DNA of 64,000 nucleotides. Origin: an uncultured Polaribacter sp. (GTDB taxonomy: Bacteria > Bacteroidota > Bacteroidia > Flavobacteriales > Flavobacteriaceae). The first letter of the stretch is position 1; every line of letters begins with the position of its first letter. Shown here piece after piece: positions 25,229 through 34,104 of this stretch. The notes below the pieces were generated by a model, which saw only the letters and a program-made list of their open reading frames with translations, was not told the origin of the DNA and did no database searches. The DNA lies in the NCBI RefSeq assembly GCF_947497125.1, contig NZ_CANMFI010000001.1, forward strand, positions 124,001 to 188,000. The letters are read 5' to 3'. The position numbers and the translations under genes were made by a program.

Positions 25229-26086
25229 ATGAGTAATTTAAGAATTGCAGTACAAAAGTCAGGTAGATTAAATGAAGATTCTATGCGTCTTTTAAAAGAC
25301 ATCGGAATCTCTATCGACAATGGTAAAGATCAATTAAAAGCATCGGCAACAGATTTTCCGGTTGAAGTTTTTTATTTACGAAACGGAGACATTCCGCAAT
25401 ATTTAAGAGATGGCGTAGTAGATGCAGCCATTATTGGCGAAAATGTATTGATAGAAAAAGGGAACGATTTAGAATTTGTAGAGCGTTTAGGATTCTCTAA
25501 ATGCAAGGTTTCTATTGCGGTGCCTAAAGATTCTAATGCAAACTCGTTAAAAGATTTAAACGGCAAACGCATAGCAACTTCGTATCCAGAAACGGTAAAA
25601 AAATATTTAAAAGAATACAATATTGATGCGCAACTGCACATTATTAACGGTTCTGTAGAAATTGCACCAAATATTGGTTTGGCAGACGGAATTTGTGATA
25701 TTGTTTCTAGTGGTTCTACCTTGTTTAAAAATGGTTTAAAAGAGATTGAAGTCCTGCTAAAATCTGAAGCTGTGTTGGCTGTTTCTCCTGAAATTACTGA
25801 CGAAAGAAAAGCGATTTTAAATAAAATTCAGTTTAGAATTCAGTCGGTTTTAAAAGGAAGAGCCTCTAAATATGTGTTGTTAAATGCACCAAATGATAAA
25901 TTAGAAAATATTTTAAAATTATTACCAGGTATGCGTAGTCCTACAGTTTTGCCTTTGGCAGAAGCCGGTTGGAGCTCTGTACACACTGTAATTACTAAAA
26001 ATGATTTCTGGGATATTATAGAAGATTTAAAGAAACAAGGAGCAGAAGGAATTTTAGTTTGCCAAATAGAAAAAATGGTGCTTTAG
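25229..26086 (+). CDS. hisG: ATP phosphoribosyltransferase, long form
   Basis: A 285-residue enzyme catalysing the first step of histidine synthesis: ATP plus PRPP to phosphoribosyl-ATP. The catalytic half has LRIAVQKSGRLNEDSMRLLK, YLRNGDIPQYLRDGVVDAAIIG and the PRPP-binding DGICDIVSSGSTLFKNG. The last 75 residues (about 210-285), including LPGMRSPTVLPLAEAGWSSVHTVI, form the ACT-like regulatory domain for histidine feedback inhibition, so no HisZ partner is needed. It is the first structural gene after the attenuator. Confidence 0.97.
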   Translation: MSNLRIAVQKSGRLNEDSMRLLKDIGISIDNGKDQLKASATDFPVEVFYLRNGDIPQYLRDGVVDAAIIGENVLIEKGNDLEFVERLGFSKCKVSIAVPKDSNANSLKDLNGKRIATSYPETVKKYLKEYNIDAQLHIINGSVEIAPNIGLADGICDIVSSGSTLFKNGLKEIEVLLKSEAVLAVSPEITDERKAILNKIQFRIQSVLKGRASKYVLLNAPNDKLENILKLLPGMRSPTVLPLAEAGWSSVHTVITKNDFWDIIEDLKKQGAEGILVCQIEKMVL

Positions 26087-26236
26087 ATTTTTTTTAAATC
26101 TAAAGTATGCTGAATAAGTTTCAGCATCTTATAAAACAGGCAAGGAAAATAAAAAGATACTGAAATAAATAGTAAGACCCTGAAACATACTGAAACAAGT
26201 TCAGCATAAAAGTTTAGGGTGATTAACAAGTTAATC
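26087..26236 (+). repeat. hisG-hisD spacer with palindromic elements
   Basis: Contains an inverted repeat ATGCTGAA / TTCAGCAT (26107-26114 and 26120-26127) and, at 26176-26243, the first copy of a 68-bp element repeated before hisB. Inside that element are an outer stem ACCCT...AGGGT, an inner CTGAA/TTCAG and a final GATTAAC-AA-GTTAATC hairpin that touches the hisD ATG. Confidence 0.8.
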
Positions 26237-26243
26237 ATGAAAA
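26176..26243 (+). repeat. 68-bp duplicated element, copy 1 (spans the hisD start)
   Basis: Identical to 28997-29064 except for two bases (positions 7 and 21 of the element). It ends GTTAATCATGAAAA, so the hisD start codon is the last part of the repeat. Confidence 0.9.
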
Positions 26244-27520
26244 TTATAAATAATCCATCAAAAAAAGATTGGAACAAAATCTTAGAGAGACCCACAAAAA
26301 CAGTTGGTGATATAGAAAATACTGTGAACGCTATTTTTGATGATATCAAAGGAAATGGTGATGTTGCTATTAAAAAATACACTCAACAATTTGATGGTGT
26401 CGCTGTAGAAAACATCTTAGTTTCTGAGCAAGAAATACAAGAGGCGATTGCATTTGTTTCTGGTGATTTAAAAAATGCCATTGCAATTGCAAAAGAAAAC
26501 ATTACAAAATTTCATGCGGCGCAAAAAACCGAAAAAGTATTTGTAGAAACTGCTGTAGGTGTAAACTGTTGGCAAGAAAAAAGACCTATTACTAAAGTTG
26601 GTTTGTACATTCCTGGCGGAACGGCACCTTTATTTTCAACAGTGTTAATGTTGGCAATTCCTGCACAAATTGCAGGTTGTAAAGAAATTGTATTGTGTTC
26701 TCCACCAAATTCTGAAGGTAAAATTCACCCAGCAATTTTATATGCTGCAAATTTGTGTGGTGTTACAAAAATTATAAAAGTAGGTGGTATTCAGGCCATT
26801 GCCGGAATGACATTTGGTACAGCAACCATACCGCAAGTATATAAAATATTCGGACCAGGAAATCAGTTTGTAACCGTTGCCAAACAAATAGCTACCAAAT
26901 TTGGAGTTGCTATTGATATGCCTGCTGGGCCAAGTGAATTGTTGGTAGTTGCAGACGATGCTGCCAAGGCAAGTTATGTGGCTTCAGATTTATTAAGTCA
27001 AGCAGAACATGGTGTAGATTCTCAAGTAATTTTAGTGTCTACTTCTAAAACATTGATTGATAGCGTATTGATTGAGTTGCAGAAGCAGGTTTTAGCACTT
27101 TCAAGAAAAGAAATTGCTGTAAAAGCAATTGAAAATTCTAAAATGATTTATGTAGAAAATGATGCTATCGCGTTAAATTTAATTAACGAATACGGTCCAG
27201 AACATTTTATTGTTTGTACAAAAGATAACAATTACTATATAGACAATATCGAAAATGCGGGTTCTGTTTTTATTGGCAACTATACACCAGAAAGTGCAGG
27301 AGACTATGCTTCAGGCACCAACCATACATTGCCAACAAACGGATTTTCAAAATCGTATTCAGGTGTAAATTTAGATGCATTTACAAAGAGCATTACGTTT
27401 CAAGAAATCTCTAAAAAAGGATTGCAAAACATTGGCAATGCAATAGAAATTATGGCGGCTGCAGAAGGGTTAGACGCTCATAAAAATGCGGTTACTTTAA
27501 GATTGAAAGATTTAGAATAA
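26237..27520 (+). CDS. hisD: Histidinol dehydrogenase
   Basis: A 427-residue zinc enzyme for the last two steps, L-histidinol to L-histidine with two NAD. Motifs are VGLYIPGGTAPLFSTVLMLA, KVGGIQAIAGMTFGT, FGPGNQFVTVAKQ, DMPAGPSELLVVAD, DLLSQAEHG (zinc His), NEYGPEHFIV and the C-terminal SGTNHTLPTNGF with the catalytic Glu-His pair region preserved. A longer frame opens at 26219, but those codons are read from the duplicated repeat; the ATG at 26237 matches the family start. A GATTAAC/GTTAATC hairpin ends one base before the ATG and could limit initiation. Confidence 0.97.
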   Translation: MKIINNPSKKDWNKILERPTKTVGDIENTVNAIFDDIKGNGDVAIKKYTQQFDGVAVENILVSEQEIQEAIAFVSGDLKNAIAIAKENITKFHAAQKTEKVFVETAVGVNCWQEKRPITKVGLYIPGGTAPLFSTVLMLAIPAQIAGCKEIVLCSPPNSEGKIHPAILYAANLCGVTKIIKVGGIQAIAGMTFGTATIPQVYKIFGPGNQFVTVAKQIATKFGVAIDMPAGPSELLVVADDAAKASYVASDLLSQAEHGVDSQVILVSTSKTLIDSVLIELQKQVLALSRKEIAVKAIENSKMIYVENDAIALNLINEYGPEHFIVCTKDNNYYIDNIENAGSVFIGNYTPESAGDYASGTNHTLPTNGFSKSYSGVNLDAFTKSITFQEISKKGLQNIGNAIEIMAAAEGLDAHKNAVTLRLKDLE

Positions 27521-27526
27521 ATATTG

Positions 27527-27605
27527 TGTCATTCCGAACCAAGAATGAGTAGGAATCTCGTAATAAGATTTCTCAATCGCCTAAAAATGCTCATTTCGAA
27601 ATGAC
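27527..27605. repeat. Intergenic repeat with inverted TGTCATT ends, hisD-hisC spacer
   Basis: Starts TGTCATTCCGAA and ends TTTCGAAATGACA in inverted orientation, with a GGAATCTCG...AGATTTCTC centre. This TGTCATTCCGAAC...GAATCTC type is a common dispersed element in flavobacterial genomes as far as I recall. The first possible ATG of the hisC frame (27601) belongs to the repeat end and is not the true start. Confidence 0.65.
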
Positions 27606-27621
27606 AACAGAAACATATAAA

Positions 27622-28677
27622 ATGAAAAATTTCAACATAAACAATATCATCAGAGAAAACATAAAATCTTTAAAACCATATTCTTCTGCAAGAGATGAGT
27701 ATAAAGATGTTTCTATAGATGAAATGGTGTTTTTAGACGCCAATGAGAATCCGTTTGAAAATGGAGTGAATCGTTATCCAGATCCGCAACAACACTCGGT
27801 TAAAGAATTGTTGTCAACGATAAAAGGTGTTGCCACCAAAAATATGTTGTTAGGCAACGGAAGCGATGAAGTGTTGGATTTAATTTTTAGGGCTTTTTGC
27901 GAACCTAACAAAGACAACATTATTACATTACCGCCAACATATGGCATGTACGATGTTTTGGCAAATGTAAATGCCATTAGCAATACAGCGGTTTTATTAA
28001 CTGAAGACTTTCAACCAAAAGTATCTCATATTTTAGAAGCAGTTACTAAAAACACCAAAGTTTTGTTTTTATGTTCGCCCAACAATCCTTCTGGAAATAG
28101 TTTTTCTGAAGCAAGTGTGCAAGAACTGTTAGAACAATTTAACGGTTTGGTGGTTATTGATGAAGCGTATATCGATTTTTCTGAGCAAAAAAGTTGGTTA
28201 GAAAAGTTAAACGAGTATCCGAATTTAATCATTACACAAACCTTGTCTAAAGCCTATGGTTTGGCAGGTATTCGCTTAGGTATTTGTTATGCATCCGAAG
28301 AAATTATAGCGGTTTTAAATCGTATAAAACCACCTTATAATGTAAACGAATTAACGCAACAAAAAGCAATAGAACGTTTGTTAAAAAGAGCTGAAGTTGC
28401 GCAAGAAGTTGCTGCAATTATAGCGCAAAGAACAAAAGTTATAGCTGTTTTAAAAGAAGTTTCTTTTATTACAGAAATATATCCAACAGATTGTAATTTT
28501 GTTTTGGTAAAAGTTGATGATGCAACCATGCGTTACCAACAATTAATCAAAAATGGAATTGTTATTAGAAATAGAACCACGCAACCATTGTGCGAAAACT
28601 GTTTGCGTTTTACAATCGGAACTGAAAAGGAGAATGAGAAATTATTGAAAGCACTTTCAATAATTTCGAAATCCTGA
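27622..28677 (+). CDS. hisC: Histidinol-phosphate aminotransferase
   Basis: A 351-residue PLP fold-type I aminotransferase converting imidazole-acetol phosphate and glutamate to histidinol phosphate. Features are LDANENPFENG at the N terminus, LLGNGSDEVLDLIFRAFCEP, PPTYGMYDVLA, LCSPNNPSGN, VIDEAYIDF and the PLP lysine in TLSKAYGLAGIRLG, then VRNRTTQ-type IRNRTTQPLCENCLRFTIGT. The start at 27622 is preferred because the ATG at 27601 lies in a repeat. It matches family length. Its stop is followed by a TCCTGAA/TTCAGGA dyad. Confidence 0.96.
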   Translation: MKNFNINNIIRENIKSLKPYSSARDEYKDVSIDEMVFLDANENPFENGVNRYPDPQQHSVKELLSTIKGVATKNMLLGNGSDEVLDLIFRAFCEPNKDNIITLPPTYGMYDVLANVNAISNTAVLLTEDFQPKVSHILEAVTKNTKVLFLCSPNNPSGNSFSEASVQELLEQFNGLVVIDEAYIDFSEQKSWLEKLNEYPNLIITQTLSKAYGLAGIRLGICYASEEIIAVLNRIKPPYNVNELTQQKAIERLLKRAEVAQEVAAIIAQRTKVIAVLKEVSFITEIYPTDCNFVLVKVDDATMRYQQLIKNGIVIRNRTTQPLCENCLRFTIGTEKENEKLLKALSIISKS

Positions 28678-28690
28678 ACTTGATTCAGGA
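28672..28690. repeat. Short CCTGAA/TTCAGG dyad at the hisC end
   Basis: TCCTGAACTTGATTCAGGA is a 7-bp arm palindrome overlapping the hisC stop codon. Its arm is the same CTGAA/TTCAG core as in the elements before hisD and hisB. Confidence 0.6.
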
Positions 28691-28711
28691 ACATTTAAAA
28701 GGTAAAAAATA

Positions 28712-28993
28712 ATGGATCAATATTATTGTTATACACTAACAAATAAAAATAGAATGGTTTTATATATTGGTTACACAGATAATTTAAAAAGAAGAATAAC
28801 TTAACATAGAAAAGGAACTGGCGCTTTATTTACAAAAAAGTATAACGCTAACGAATTAATTTATTTTGAAATATTTGGAAGTAAAAAAGAAGCAAAGAAT
28901 AGAGAAAAACAGCTTAAAAATTGGCATAAAAAGGGGAAATGGGATTTAGTGAAAACTAAAAATCCAAATTTAAATACAGTAGAAATTAATTAG
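28712..28993 (+). pseudogene. GIY-YIG endonuclease-like gene broken by one stop codon
   Basis: Reading from ATG at 28712 gives MDQYYCYTLTNKNRMVLYIGYTDNLKRRIT, a stop (TAA, 28802-28804), then HRKGTGALFTKKYNANELIY continuing to TAG at 28991. The whole is 93 codons, the usual length of the small UPF0213-type GIY-YIG proteins, with YxYxLT-(x)n-VLYIGYTDNLKRRI and the later Glu in KEAKNREKQLKNW. In relatives the codon after RIT encodes a polar residue before HR, so TAA can derive from CAA or GAA by one change. The first 30 codons alone would not fold as a domain. It lies between hisC and hisB. Confidence 0.85.
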
Positions 28994-28996
28994 AGA

Positions 28997-29064
28997 GACC
29001 CTAAAACATACTGAAAGAAGTTCAGCATAAAAGTTTAGGGTGATTAACAAGTTAATCATGAAAA
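28997..29064 (+). repeat. 68-bp duplicated element, copy 2 (spans the hisB start)
   Basis: Matches 26176-26243 with two mismatches. It carries the same nested stems and the GATTAAC-AA-GTTAATC hairpin immediately before the hisB ATG. Confidence 0.9.
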
Positions 29065-30194
29065 AAGTATTATTTATAGATAGAGACGGTACGTTGGTTT
29101 TAGAACCACCAGTAGATTACCAATTGGATAGTTTAGAGAAGTTAGAATTTTATCCAAAAGTGTTTCAATACATGGCAAAAATTGCCTCAGAATTGGACTA
29201 CGAATTGGTAATGGTAACCAACCAAGACGGATTGGGAACAGACTCTTTTCCGGAGGAAACTTTTTGGCCTGCACAAAACAAAATTATTACTGCTTTTGAA
29301 AAAGAAGGCGTTGTGTTTTCTGAAATTTTAATCGATAAAACGTTTCCGCATGAAAATGCCGAAACACGCAAACCTAGAACAGGCTTGTTAACCAAGTATT
29401 TATCTGAGTCTTATGATTTAGAAAATTCTTTTGTGTTGGGTGATCGAATTACAGACATGGAATTGGCAAAGAATTTAGGTGCAAAAGGAATCTTTGTAGC
29501 TGAAAATTCTGAGTTAGGTGTTGATGAGATAGCCGCATCAAAACAAGAGATTTTAGACTGTATTGTATTAACTTCTACCGATTGGAAAACCATTTACGAG
29601 TTTTTAAAGTTAGAAGATCGTGTATCAGAAATAACAAGAAACACCAATGAAACTCAAATTTATATCAAATTAAATTTAGACGGTTCTGGTAAAAATGAAA
29701 TTAATACTGGGTTAAAGTTTTTTGATCACATGTTAGATCAGATTGGTAGACATGGTAATATGGATTTAACAGTGCAAGTTAATGGCGATTTAGAGGTTGA
29801 TGAGCATCATACAATAGAAGATACCATGATTGCTTTGGGCGAGTTATTTAACAAAGCATTGGGCAATAAATTAGGCATTGAAAGATACGGTTTCTGTTTG
29901 CCAATGGACGATTGTTTGGCACAAGTAGCGGTAGATTTTGGTGGTAGAAATTGGCTGGAATGGGATGCCGAATTTAAAAGAGAAAAAATTGGAGATTTGC
30001 CTACAGAAATGTTTTTTCACTTGTTTAAATCGTTTACAGACGGTGCAAAGTGTAATTTAAACATTAAAGCTGAAGGGGTAAACGAACATCATAAAATTGA
30101 AGGTATTTTTAAAGCTTTTGCAAAAGCAATGAAAATGGCGGTAAAAAGAGACCCAAATAAGATGTTTTTGCCATCAACAAAAGGAGTATTGTAA
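29058..30194 (+). CDS. hisB: Bifunctional histidinol-phosphatase / imidazoleglycerol-phosphate dehydratase
   Basis: A 378-residue fusion. Residues 1-165 are a HAD phosphatase with nucleophile motif LFIDRDGTL (residues 5-13), [19 protein letters not shown] and LGDRITDME. Residues 190-378 are the dehydratase: [34 protein letters not shown] and later [18 protein letters not shown], the two HHxxE metal sites that bind manganese. It catalyses the sixth and eighth steps of the pathway. The gene starts at the end of repeat copy 2, as hisD does at copy 1. The codons upstream to 29040 belong to the repeat. Confidence 0.97.
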   Translation: MKKVLFIDRDGTLVLEPPVDYQLDSLEKLEFYPKVFQYMAKIASELDYELVMVTNQDGLGTDSFPEETFWPAQNKIITAFEKEGVVFSEILIDKTFPHENAETRKPRTGLLTKYLSESYDLENSFVLGDRITDMELAKNLGAKGIFVAENSELGVDEIAASKQEILDCIVLTSTDWKTIYEFLKLEDRVSEITRNTNETQIYIKLNLDGSGKNEINTGLKFFDHMLDQIGRHGNMDLTVQVNGDLEVDEHHTIEDTMIALGELFNKALGNKLGIERYGFCLPMDDCLAQVAVDFGGRNWLEWDAEFKREKIGDLPTEMFFHLFKSFTDGAKCNLNIKAEGVNEHHKIEGIFKAFAKAMKMAVKRDPNKMFLPSTKGVL

Positions 30195-30210
30195 ATCGTT
30201 TTTGATTTCT

Positions 30211-30267
30211 GTTGATGGTTGCTAATATTAACCATTAACTAAAAACCAATAACCAACAACCAAAAAA
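30211..30267. repeat. AACCA-type inverted repeat, hisB-hisH spacer
   Basis: GTTGATGGTT (30211-30220) pairs with AACCATTAAC (30230-30239), ten pairs with one G-U, and is followed by AAAAACCAATAACCAACAACC up to the hisH start. Related AACCAACAAC strings occur at 30847-30872 and 32474-32520. Confidence 0.6.
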
Positions 30268-30861
30268 ATGAAACTCATAATTATAGATTACGGAGCAGGA
30301 AACATAAAAAGCATTCAGTTTGCCTTTAAAAGACTAGGTGTAGATGCTGTTTTATCAAATAATATTGAAGAAATAAAAGCTGCCGATAAAGTAATTTTTC
30401 CTGGCGTTGGAGAAGCAAGTTCTGCTATGAAAATGTTGCGAGAAAGTGGTTTAGATTCAGTTATTCCTGAGTTAAAACAACCGGTGTTAGGTATTTGTTT
30501 GGGCATGCAGTTAATGTGTAATTCATCCGAAGAAGGTAACACCAAAGGATTGGGTATTTTTAACGTAGCCATAAAAAAGTTTTCGAGTGCTGTAAAAGTT
30601 CCACAAATGGGTTGGAATGTAATTACTGATTTAAAATCGGATTTATTTACTGGAGTAAAAGAGGAAGAATTCATGTATTTGGTGCATAGTTTTTATGCAG
30701 AAAATTGCAAAGAGGCCATTGCAACAACTTCTTATGAAATTGAGTACGCTTCTGCATTGCAAAAAGATAATTTTTATGGCGTGCAATTTCATCCAGAGAA
30801 ATCATCAAAAGCAGGAGAACAAATTTTAAAGAATTTTTTGGAACTAAAAACCAATAACTAA
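30268..30861 (+). CDS. hisH: Imidazole glycerol phosphate synthase, glutamine amidotransferase subunit
   Basis: A 197-residue class I glutamine amidotransferase. The oxyanion strand is PGVGEASSAM, the nucleophile Cys is in VLGICLGMQLM (near residue 77), and the His-Glu pair is in YGVQFHPEKSS (near residue 175). It releases ammonia from glutamine and passes it through the HisF barrel. The partner hisF lies two genes downstream with hisA between, the usual H-A-F order. Confidence 0.97.
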   Translation: MKLIIIDYGAGNIKSIQFAFKRLGVDAVLSNNIEEIKAADKVIFPGVGEASSAMKMLRESGLDSVIPELKQPVLGICLGMQLMCNSSEEGNTKGLGIFNVAIKKFSSAVKVPQMGWNVITDLKSDLFTGVKEEEFMYLVHSFYAENCKEAIATTSYEIEYASALQKDNFYGVQFHPEKSSKAGEQILKNFLELKTNN

Positions 30862-30876
30862 AAACCAACAACTATT

Positions 30877-31635
30877 TTGAGAATAATACCAGCAATAGAC
30901 ATCATAGACGGCAAATGTGTTCGTTTGACAAAAGGCGATTACAATACTAAAAAAATATACAATGAAAATCCGTTAGAAGTAGCCAAAGAATTTGAAGCTG
31001 CCGGCATTGAATATTTGCATGTTGTTGATTTAGATGGCGCAAAAGCAAGTGAAATAATCAATTACAAAGTGTTAGAGCAAATTGCTTCTAAAACCAATTT
31101 AAAGATTGATTTTGGAGGTGGTTTAAAGTCTGATAAAGATTTAGAAATCGCTTTTAACTCGGGTGCAAACCAGATTACAGGCGGAAGTATTGCGGTAAAG
31201 AATCGTGCTGTTTTTGAAGGTTGGATATCAACTTATGGTGCACAGAAAATTATTTTAGGTGCCGATTTTTATCCTGACACTTCTGGAGGAAAAATTGCAA
31301 CCAATGGTTGGCAAGAAGAAAGTAGTTTAGAATTGATTCCGTTTATTAAAGATTATCAGCAAAAAGGAATTCAGTATGTAATTTGTACAGATATCTCTAA
31401 AGACGGCATGTTACAAGGACCAAGTTTTGAGGTTTATAAACAAATTTTAAAAGAGTCTGCCATTTCGAGCGGAGTAGAGAACGCTTTAAAATTAATAGCT
31501 TCAGGAGGAATTTCTTCTTTTGAAGAACTGCCAAGACTTGCCGAGAATGGCTGTGAAGGCGTTATTATTGGTAAAGCAATTTATGAGAATAAAATTAGCT
31601 TAAAACAATTGACAAATTTCATTTTAAATAATTAA
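30877..31635 (+). CDS. hisA: Phosphoribosylformimino-5-aminoimidazole carboxamide ribotide isomerase
   Basis: A 252-residue TIM barrel that isomerises ProFAR to [25 protein letters not shown] at the N terminus carries the first catalytic Asp, and [16 protein letters not shown] carries the second; phosphate is held by the [11 protein letters not shown] and [12 protein letters not shown] loops. The start codon is TTG at 30877, since no ATG lies at the conserved start and an internal start would delete the first catalytic Asp. The spacer to hisH is only 15 bp. Confidence 0.96.
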   Translation: MRIIPAIDIIDGKCVRLTKGDYNTKKIYNENPLEVAKEFEAAGIEYLHVVDLDGAKASEIINYKVLEQIASKTNLKIDFGGGLKSDKDLEIAFNSGANQITGGSIAVKNRAVFEGWISTYGAQKIILGADFYPDTSGGKIATNGWQEESSLELIPFIKDYQQKGIQYVICTDISKDGMLQGPSFEVYKQILKESAISSGVENALKLIASGGISSFEELPRLAENGCEGVIIGKAIYENKISLKQLTNFILNN

Positions 31636-31641
31636 ATGTCC

Positions 31642-31688
31642 GTTCGAGCGCAGTCGAGAACTCATTAACCTCTCGACTGCGCTCGAGG
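31642..31688. repeat. GTCGAG-type perfect palindromic repeat, hisA-hisF spacer
   Basis: TCGAGCGCAGTCGAGA (31644-31659) and TCTCGACTGCGCTCGA (31671-31686) form a perfect 16-bp inverted repeat with an 11-bp loop. It is far more GC-rich than its surroundings. Related copies are at 18270-18326 and 41491-41506. Confidence 0.9.
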
Positions 31689-31709
31689 AGACACATTAAA
31701 AAAGAAAAA

Positions 31710-32465
31710 ATGTTAACAAAAAGAATTATACCTTGTTTAGATATTAAAAACGGACGCACCGTAAAAGGGGTGAATTTTGTGAATTTAATTGATGCTGGAG
31801 ATCCTGTGATATTGGCAAAACAGTATGCTGAATTGGGTGCAGACGAATTGGTGTTTTTAGATATTTCTGCAACATTAGAAGGAAGAAAAACCATGTTAGA
31901 AATGGTATTAAAAGTTGCAGAACAAGTAAACATACCGTTTACAGTTGGTGGCGGAATTTCTTCTGTTGAAGATGTTGATGCATTGTTAAAGTGTGGTGCA
32001 GATAAGATTTCGATCAATTCATCTGCAGTAAAAAGACCCGATTTGGTAAATGAATTGTCTAATAAATTCGGAAGTCAGTGTGTAGTGGTTGCTATTGATG
32101 CCAAACAGATAAATGGCGAATGGATGGTGCATTTGGCAGGTGGTACAATACCTACAGCACTTAATTTATTTGACTGGGCAAAAGAAGTAGAGAGTAGAGG
32201 AGCAGGAGAAATTTTATTTACTTCTATGAATAATGATGGCACAAAAGCTGGTTTTGCAAATGAAGCCTTGGCAAAACTATCAACAGAATTAAATATACCA
32301 ATTATTGCTTCTGGTGGCGCAGGAACCGTACAACATTTTACAGATACTTTTACCATCGGAAAAGCAGATGCAGCTTTGGCAGCAAGTGTTTTTCATTTCG
32401 GGGAAATAGCCATTTCAGCATTAAAAAAAGAGTTAAAAGAACAAAAAATTCCAGTAAGACTTTAA
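31710..32465 (+). CDS. hisF: Imidazole glycerol phosphate synthase cyclase subunit
   Basis: A 251-residue TIM barrel. It joins PRFAR with ammonia from HisH to give imidazole glycerol phosphate and [25 protein letters not shown] holds the first catalytic Asp, [13 protein letters not shown] follows, [14 protein letters not shown] and [12 protein letters not shown] bind phosphate, and [13 protein letters not shown] carries the second catalytic Asp. Full length with no odd features. The gene follows the palindromic repeat by 21 bp. Confidence 0.97.
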   Translation: MLTKRIIPCLDIKNGRTVKGVNFVNLIDAGDPVILAKQYAELGADELVFLDISATLEGRKTMLEMVLKVAEQVNIPFTVGGGISSVEDVDALLKCGADKISINSSAVKRPDLVNELSNKFGSQCVVVAIDAKQINGEWMVHLAGGTIPTALNLFDWAKEVESRGAGEILFTSMNNDGTKAGFANEALAKLSTELNIPIIASGGAGTVQHFTDTFTIGKADAALAASVFHFGEIAISALKKELKEQKIPVRL

Positions 32466-32473
32466 AAATAGTT

Positions 32474-32520
32474 GTTGGTTTATAGTTGCTGGTTATTAGA
32501 ACTAACAACAATAAACCAAC
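32474..32520. repeat. AACCA-type inverted repeat, hisF-hisIE spacer
   Basis: GTTGGTTTAT (32474-32483) and ATAAACCAAC (32511-32520) form a perfect 10-bp inverted repeat. The interior has TAGTT...AACTA as a second dyad. Confidence 0.65.
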
Positions 32521-32538
32521 CATCAACAAACAACAATT

Positions 32539-33138
32539 ATGAATATAGATTTCAATAAAAATAACGACGGATTAGTGCCAGCAATCATTCAAGATGCAAC
32601 TACAAAAAATGTATTGATGTTGGGATATATGAATGAGGAAGCGTTTAATAAAACCAACGAAACGAAATTGGTTACTTTTTTTAGCAGAACTAAAAATCGT
32701 TTATGGACCAAAGGCGAAGAAAGTGGCAATACATTACAGTTGGTTGATCTTAAATTAGATTGTGATAATGATACGTTGTTGATTTTTGTAAATCCGAATG
32801 GGCCAACCTGTCACAAAGGTTCTGATACCTGTTGGAATGAAGAAAACAATCAGAATTATGGATTCTTTTCTACTTTAGAAAATGTGATTTCTGAACGTGT
32901 TTCAAACAAAGACACTCAAAAATCTTATGTGGCAAGTTTGTTTGATAAAGGCATTAATAAAGTAGCGCAAAAAGTAGGAGAGGAAGCTGTAGAAGTTGTA
33001 ATCGAAGCCATGGATACCAATGACGAATTATTTTTATACGAATCTGCAGATTTGTTGTTTCACTATTTAATGTTGTTGCAAGCAAAAGGATTTACCTTAA
33101 AAGACATTGAATTAGAATTGAAAAAAAGGCAGAAATAA
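32539..33138 (+). CDS. hisIE: Bifunctional phosphoribosyl-AMP cyclohydrolase / phosphoribosyl-ATP pyrophosphatase
   Basis: A 199-residue fusion for steps two and three. The HisI half (1-105) has MLGYMNEEAFNKT, FFSRTKNRLWTKGEESGN and the zinc and magnesium ligands in LDCDNDTLLIFV and GPTCHKGSDTCW. The HisE half (110-199) has YVASLFDKGINKVAQKVGEEAVEVVIEAM with the EExxE metal site and ESADLLFHYLMLL. Last gene of the his operon. No terminator hairpin is evident in the next 72 bp before the EamA gene. Confidence 0.97.
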   Translation: MNIDFNKNNDGLVPAIIQDATTKNVLMLGYMNEEAFNKTNETKLVTFFSRTKNRLWTKGEESGNTLQLVDLKLDCDNDTLLIFVNPNGPTCHKGSDTCWNEENNQNYGFFSTLENVISERVSNKDTQKSYVASLFDKGINKVAQKVGEEAVEVVIEAMDTNDELFLYESADLLFHYLMLLQAKGFTLKDIELELKKRQK

Positions 33139-33210
33139 GTATTTTTAAAATCAATTTAAGTAAAAGTTTGCAAAATATTAGTGGTAATATTGCAGCTTAA
33201 TTTTTAAAAA

Positions 33211-34104
33211 ATGAAAGGTAATAGGTCTCAAGTATTAGTAGTTATTGCATTTTTATCAATATACATTATTTGGGGTTCTACCTACTTATTCAATAAAGTT
33301 GCGGTAACAGAGTTGCCTCCGTTTTTTTTGGCTTCCATTCGTTTTTCTACAGCGGGTATTTTAATGTTAGTAATAGCCAAAATTCTTAAATTCAATTTTA
33401 GCATCACCAAAAAGCAGTTTAAAAATACTACAATAGCTTCTTTTTTCTTTTTACTATTAGGAAACAGCGTGTTTGTCTGGGCATTGCAATATGTAGACAG
33501 TGGTTTTGCCGCATTAATAGCAGCCACTCAACCTTTATTTGTTTTATTAATTTTACGATTCCTTGATAAAAAACCATTTCAAAAAAAATCAATTATAGGT
33601 GTTTGCTTAGGTATTTTTGGCATGTATTTGTTAATCAGCCAGCAAGAATTAGTAACCTCTAAAGAAACCTTATTAGGCATTTTAGTCATGTTAGGCTGCG
33701 TTATGGGGTGGAGTTATGGCGGTGTTTTTGTATCAAAAGCAGATTTACCTAAAAACTTTTTTGTAAGTACGGGTATTCAAATGGTATTTGCGGGTGTTGT
33801 ACTTGCTTTTATCAGCTTGATAGCAAATGAAAGTTGGACTTCGCCACTGAGTTGGTCTTCTAATGTTCAGTTATCGATGCTTTTGCTAATTATTTTAGGT
33901 GGAGTAGTAGCTTTTACAGCTTTTAATTACTTGTTAAAAGTTGTTTCTACAGAAAAAGTAGCTACGTCTGCTTATGTAAATCCTGTAATTGCACTTTTTA
34001 TGGGTTGGTATTTTTTAGATGAAAAAATATCCAATCAATCTATGATTGCCTCTGCTGTTCTTTTAACAGGGGTTTATTTTATTACTTCTAGAAAAAGAAG
34101 GTAA
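33211..34104 (+). CDS. EamA family (DMT superfamily) transporter
   Basis: A 297-residue inner-membrane protein with ten predicted helices in two homologous EamA halves. Signatures are IIWGSTYLFNKVAV at the start of half one, GFAALIAATQPLFVLLI, and ALGWSYG-like MLGCVMGWSYGGVFV at the start of half two, then VATSAYVNPVIALFMGWYFLDE near the C terminus. Such permeases export amino acids, nucleosides or other metabolites; the substrate is unknown. It follows hisIE by 72 bp and may or may not share the his transcript. Confidence 0.9.
   Translation: MKGNRSQVLVVIAFLSIYIIWGSTYLFNKVAVTELPPFFLASIRFSTAGILMLVIAKILKFNFSITKKQFKNTTIASFFFLLLGNSVFVWALQYVDSGFAALIAATQPLFVLLILRFLDKKPFQKKSIIGVCLGIFGMYLLISQQELVTSKETLLGILVMLGCVMGWSYGGVFVSKADLPKNFFVSTGIQMVFAGVVLAFISLIANESWTSPLSWSSNVQLSMLLLIILGGVVAFTAFNYLLKVVSTEKVATSAYVNPVIALFMGWYFLDEKISNQSMIASAVLLTGVYFITSRKRR

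Noticed and set aside
26219-26236. N-terminal extensions MINKLI on hisD and hisB
   Set aside because: They use codons of the duplicated repeat and non-ATG starts; the ATG after the hairpin matches the family start in both genes.
28712-28804. A functional 30-residue protein from the GIY-YIG remnant
   Set aside because: The fragment holds only the first strand pair of the fold and lacks the catalytic Glu; a pseudogene is the simpler reading.
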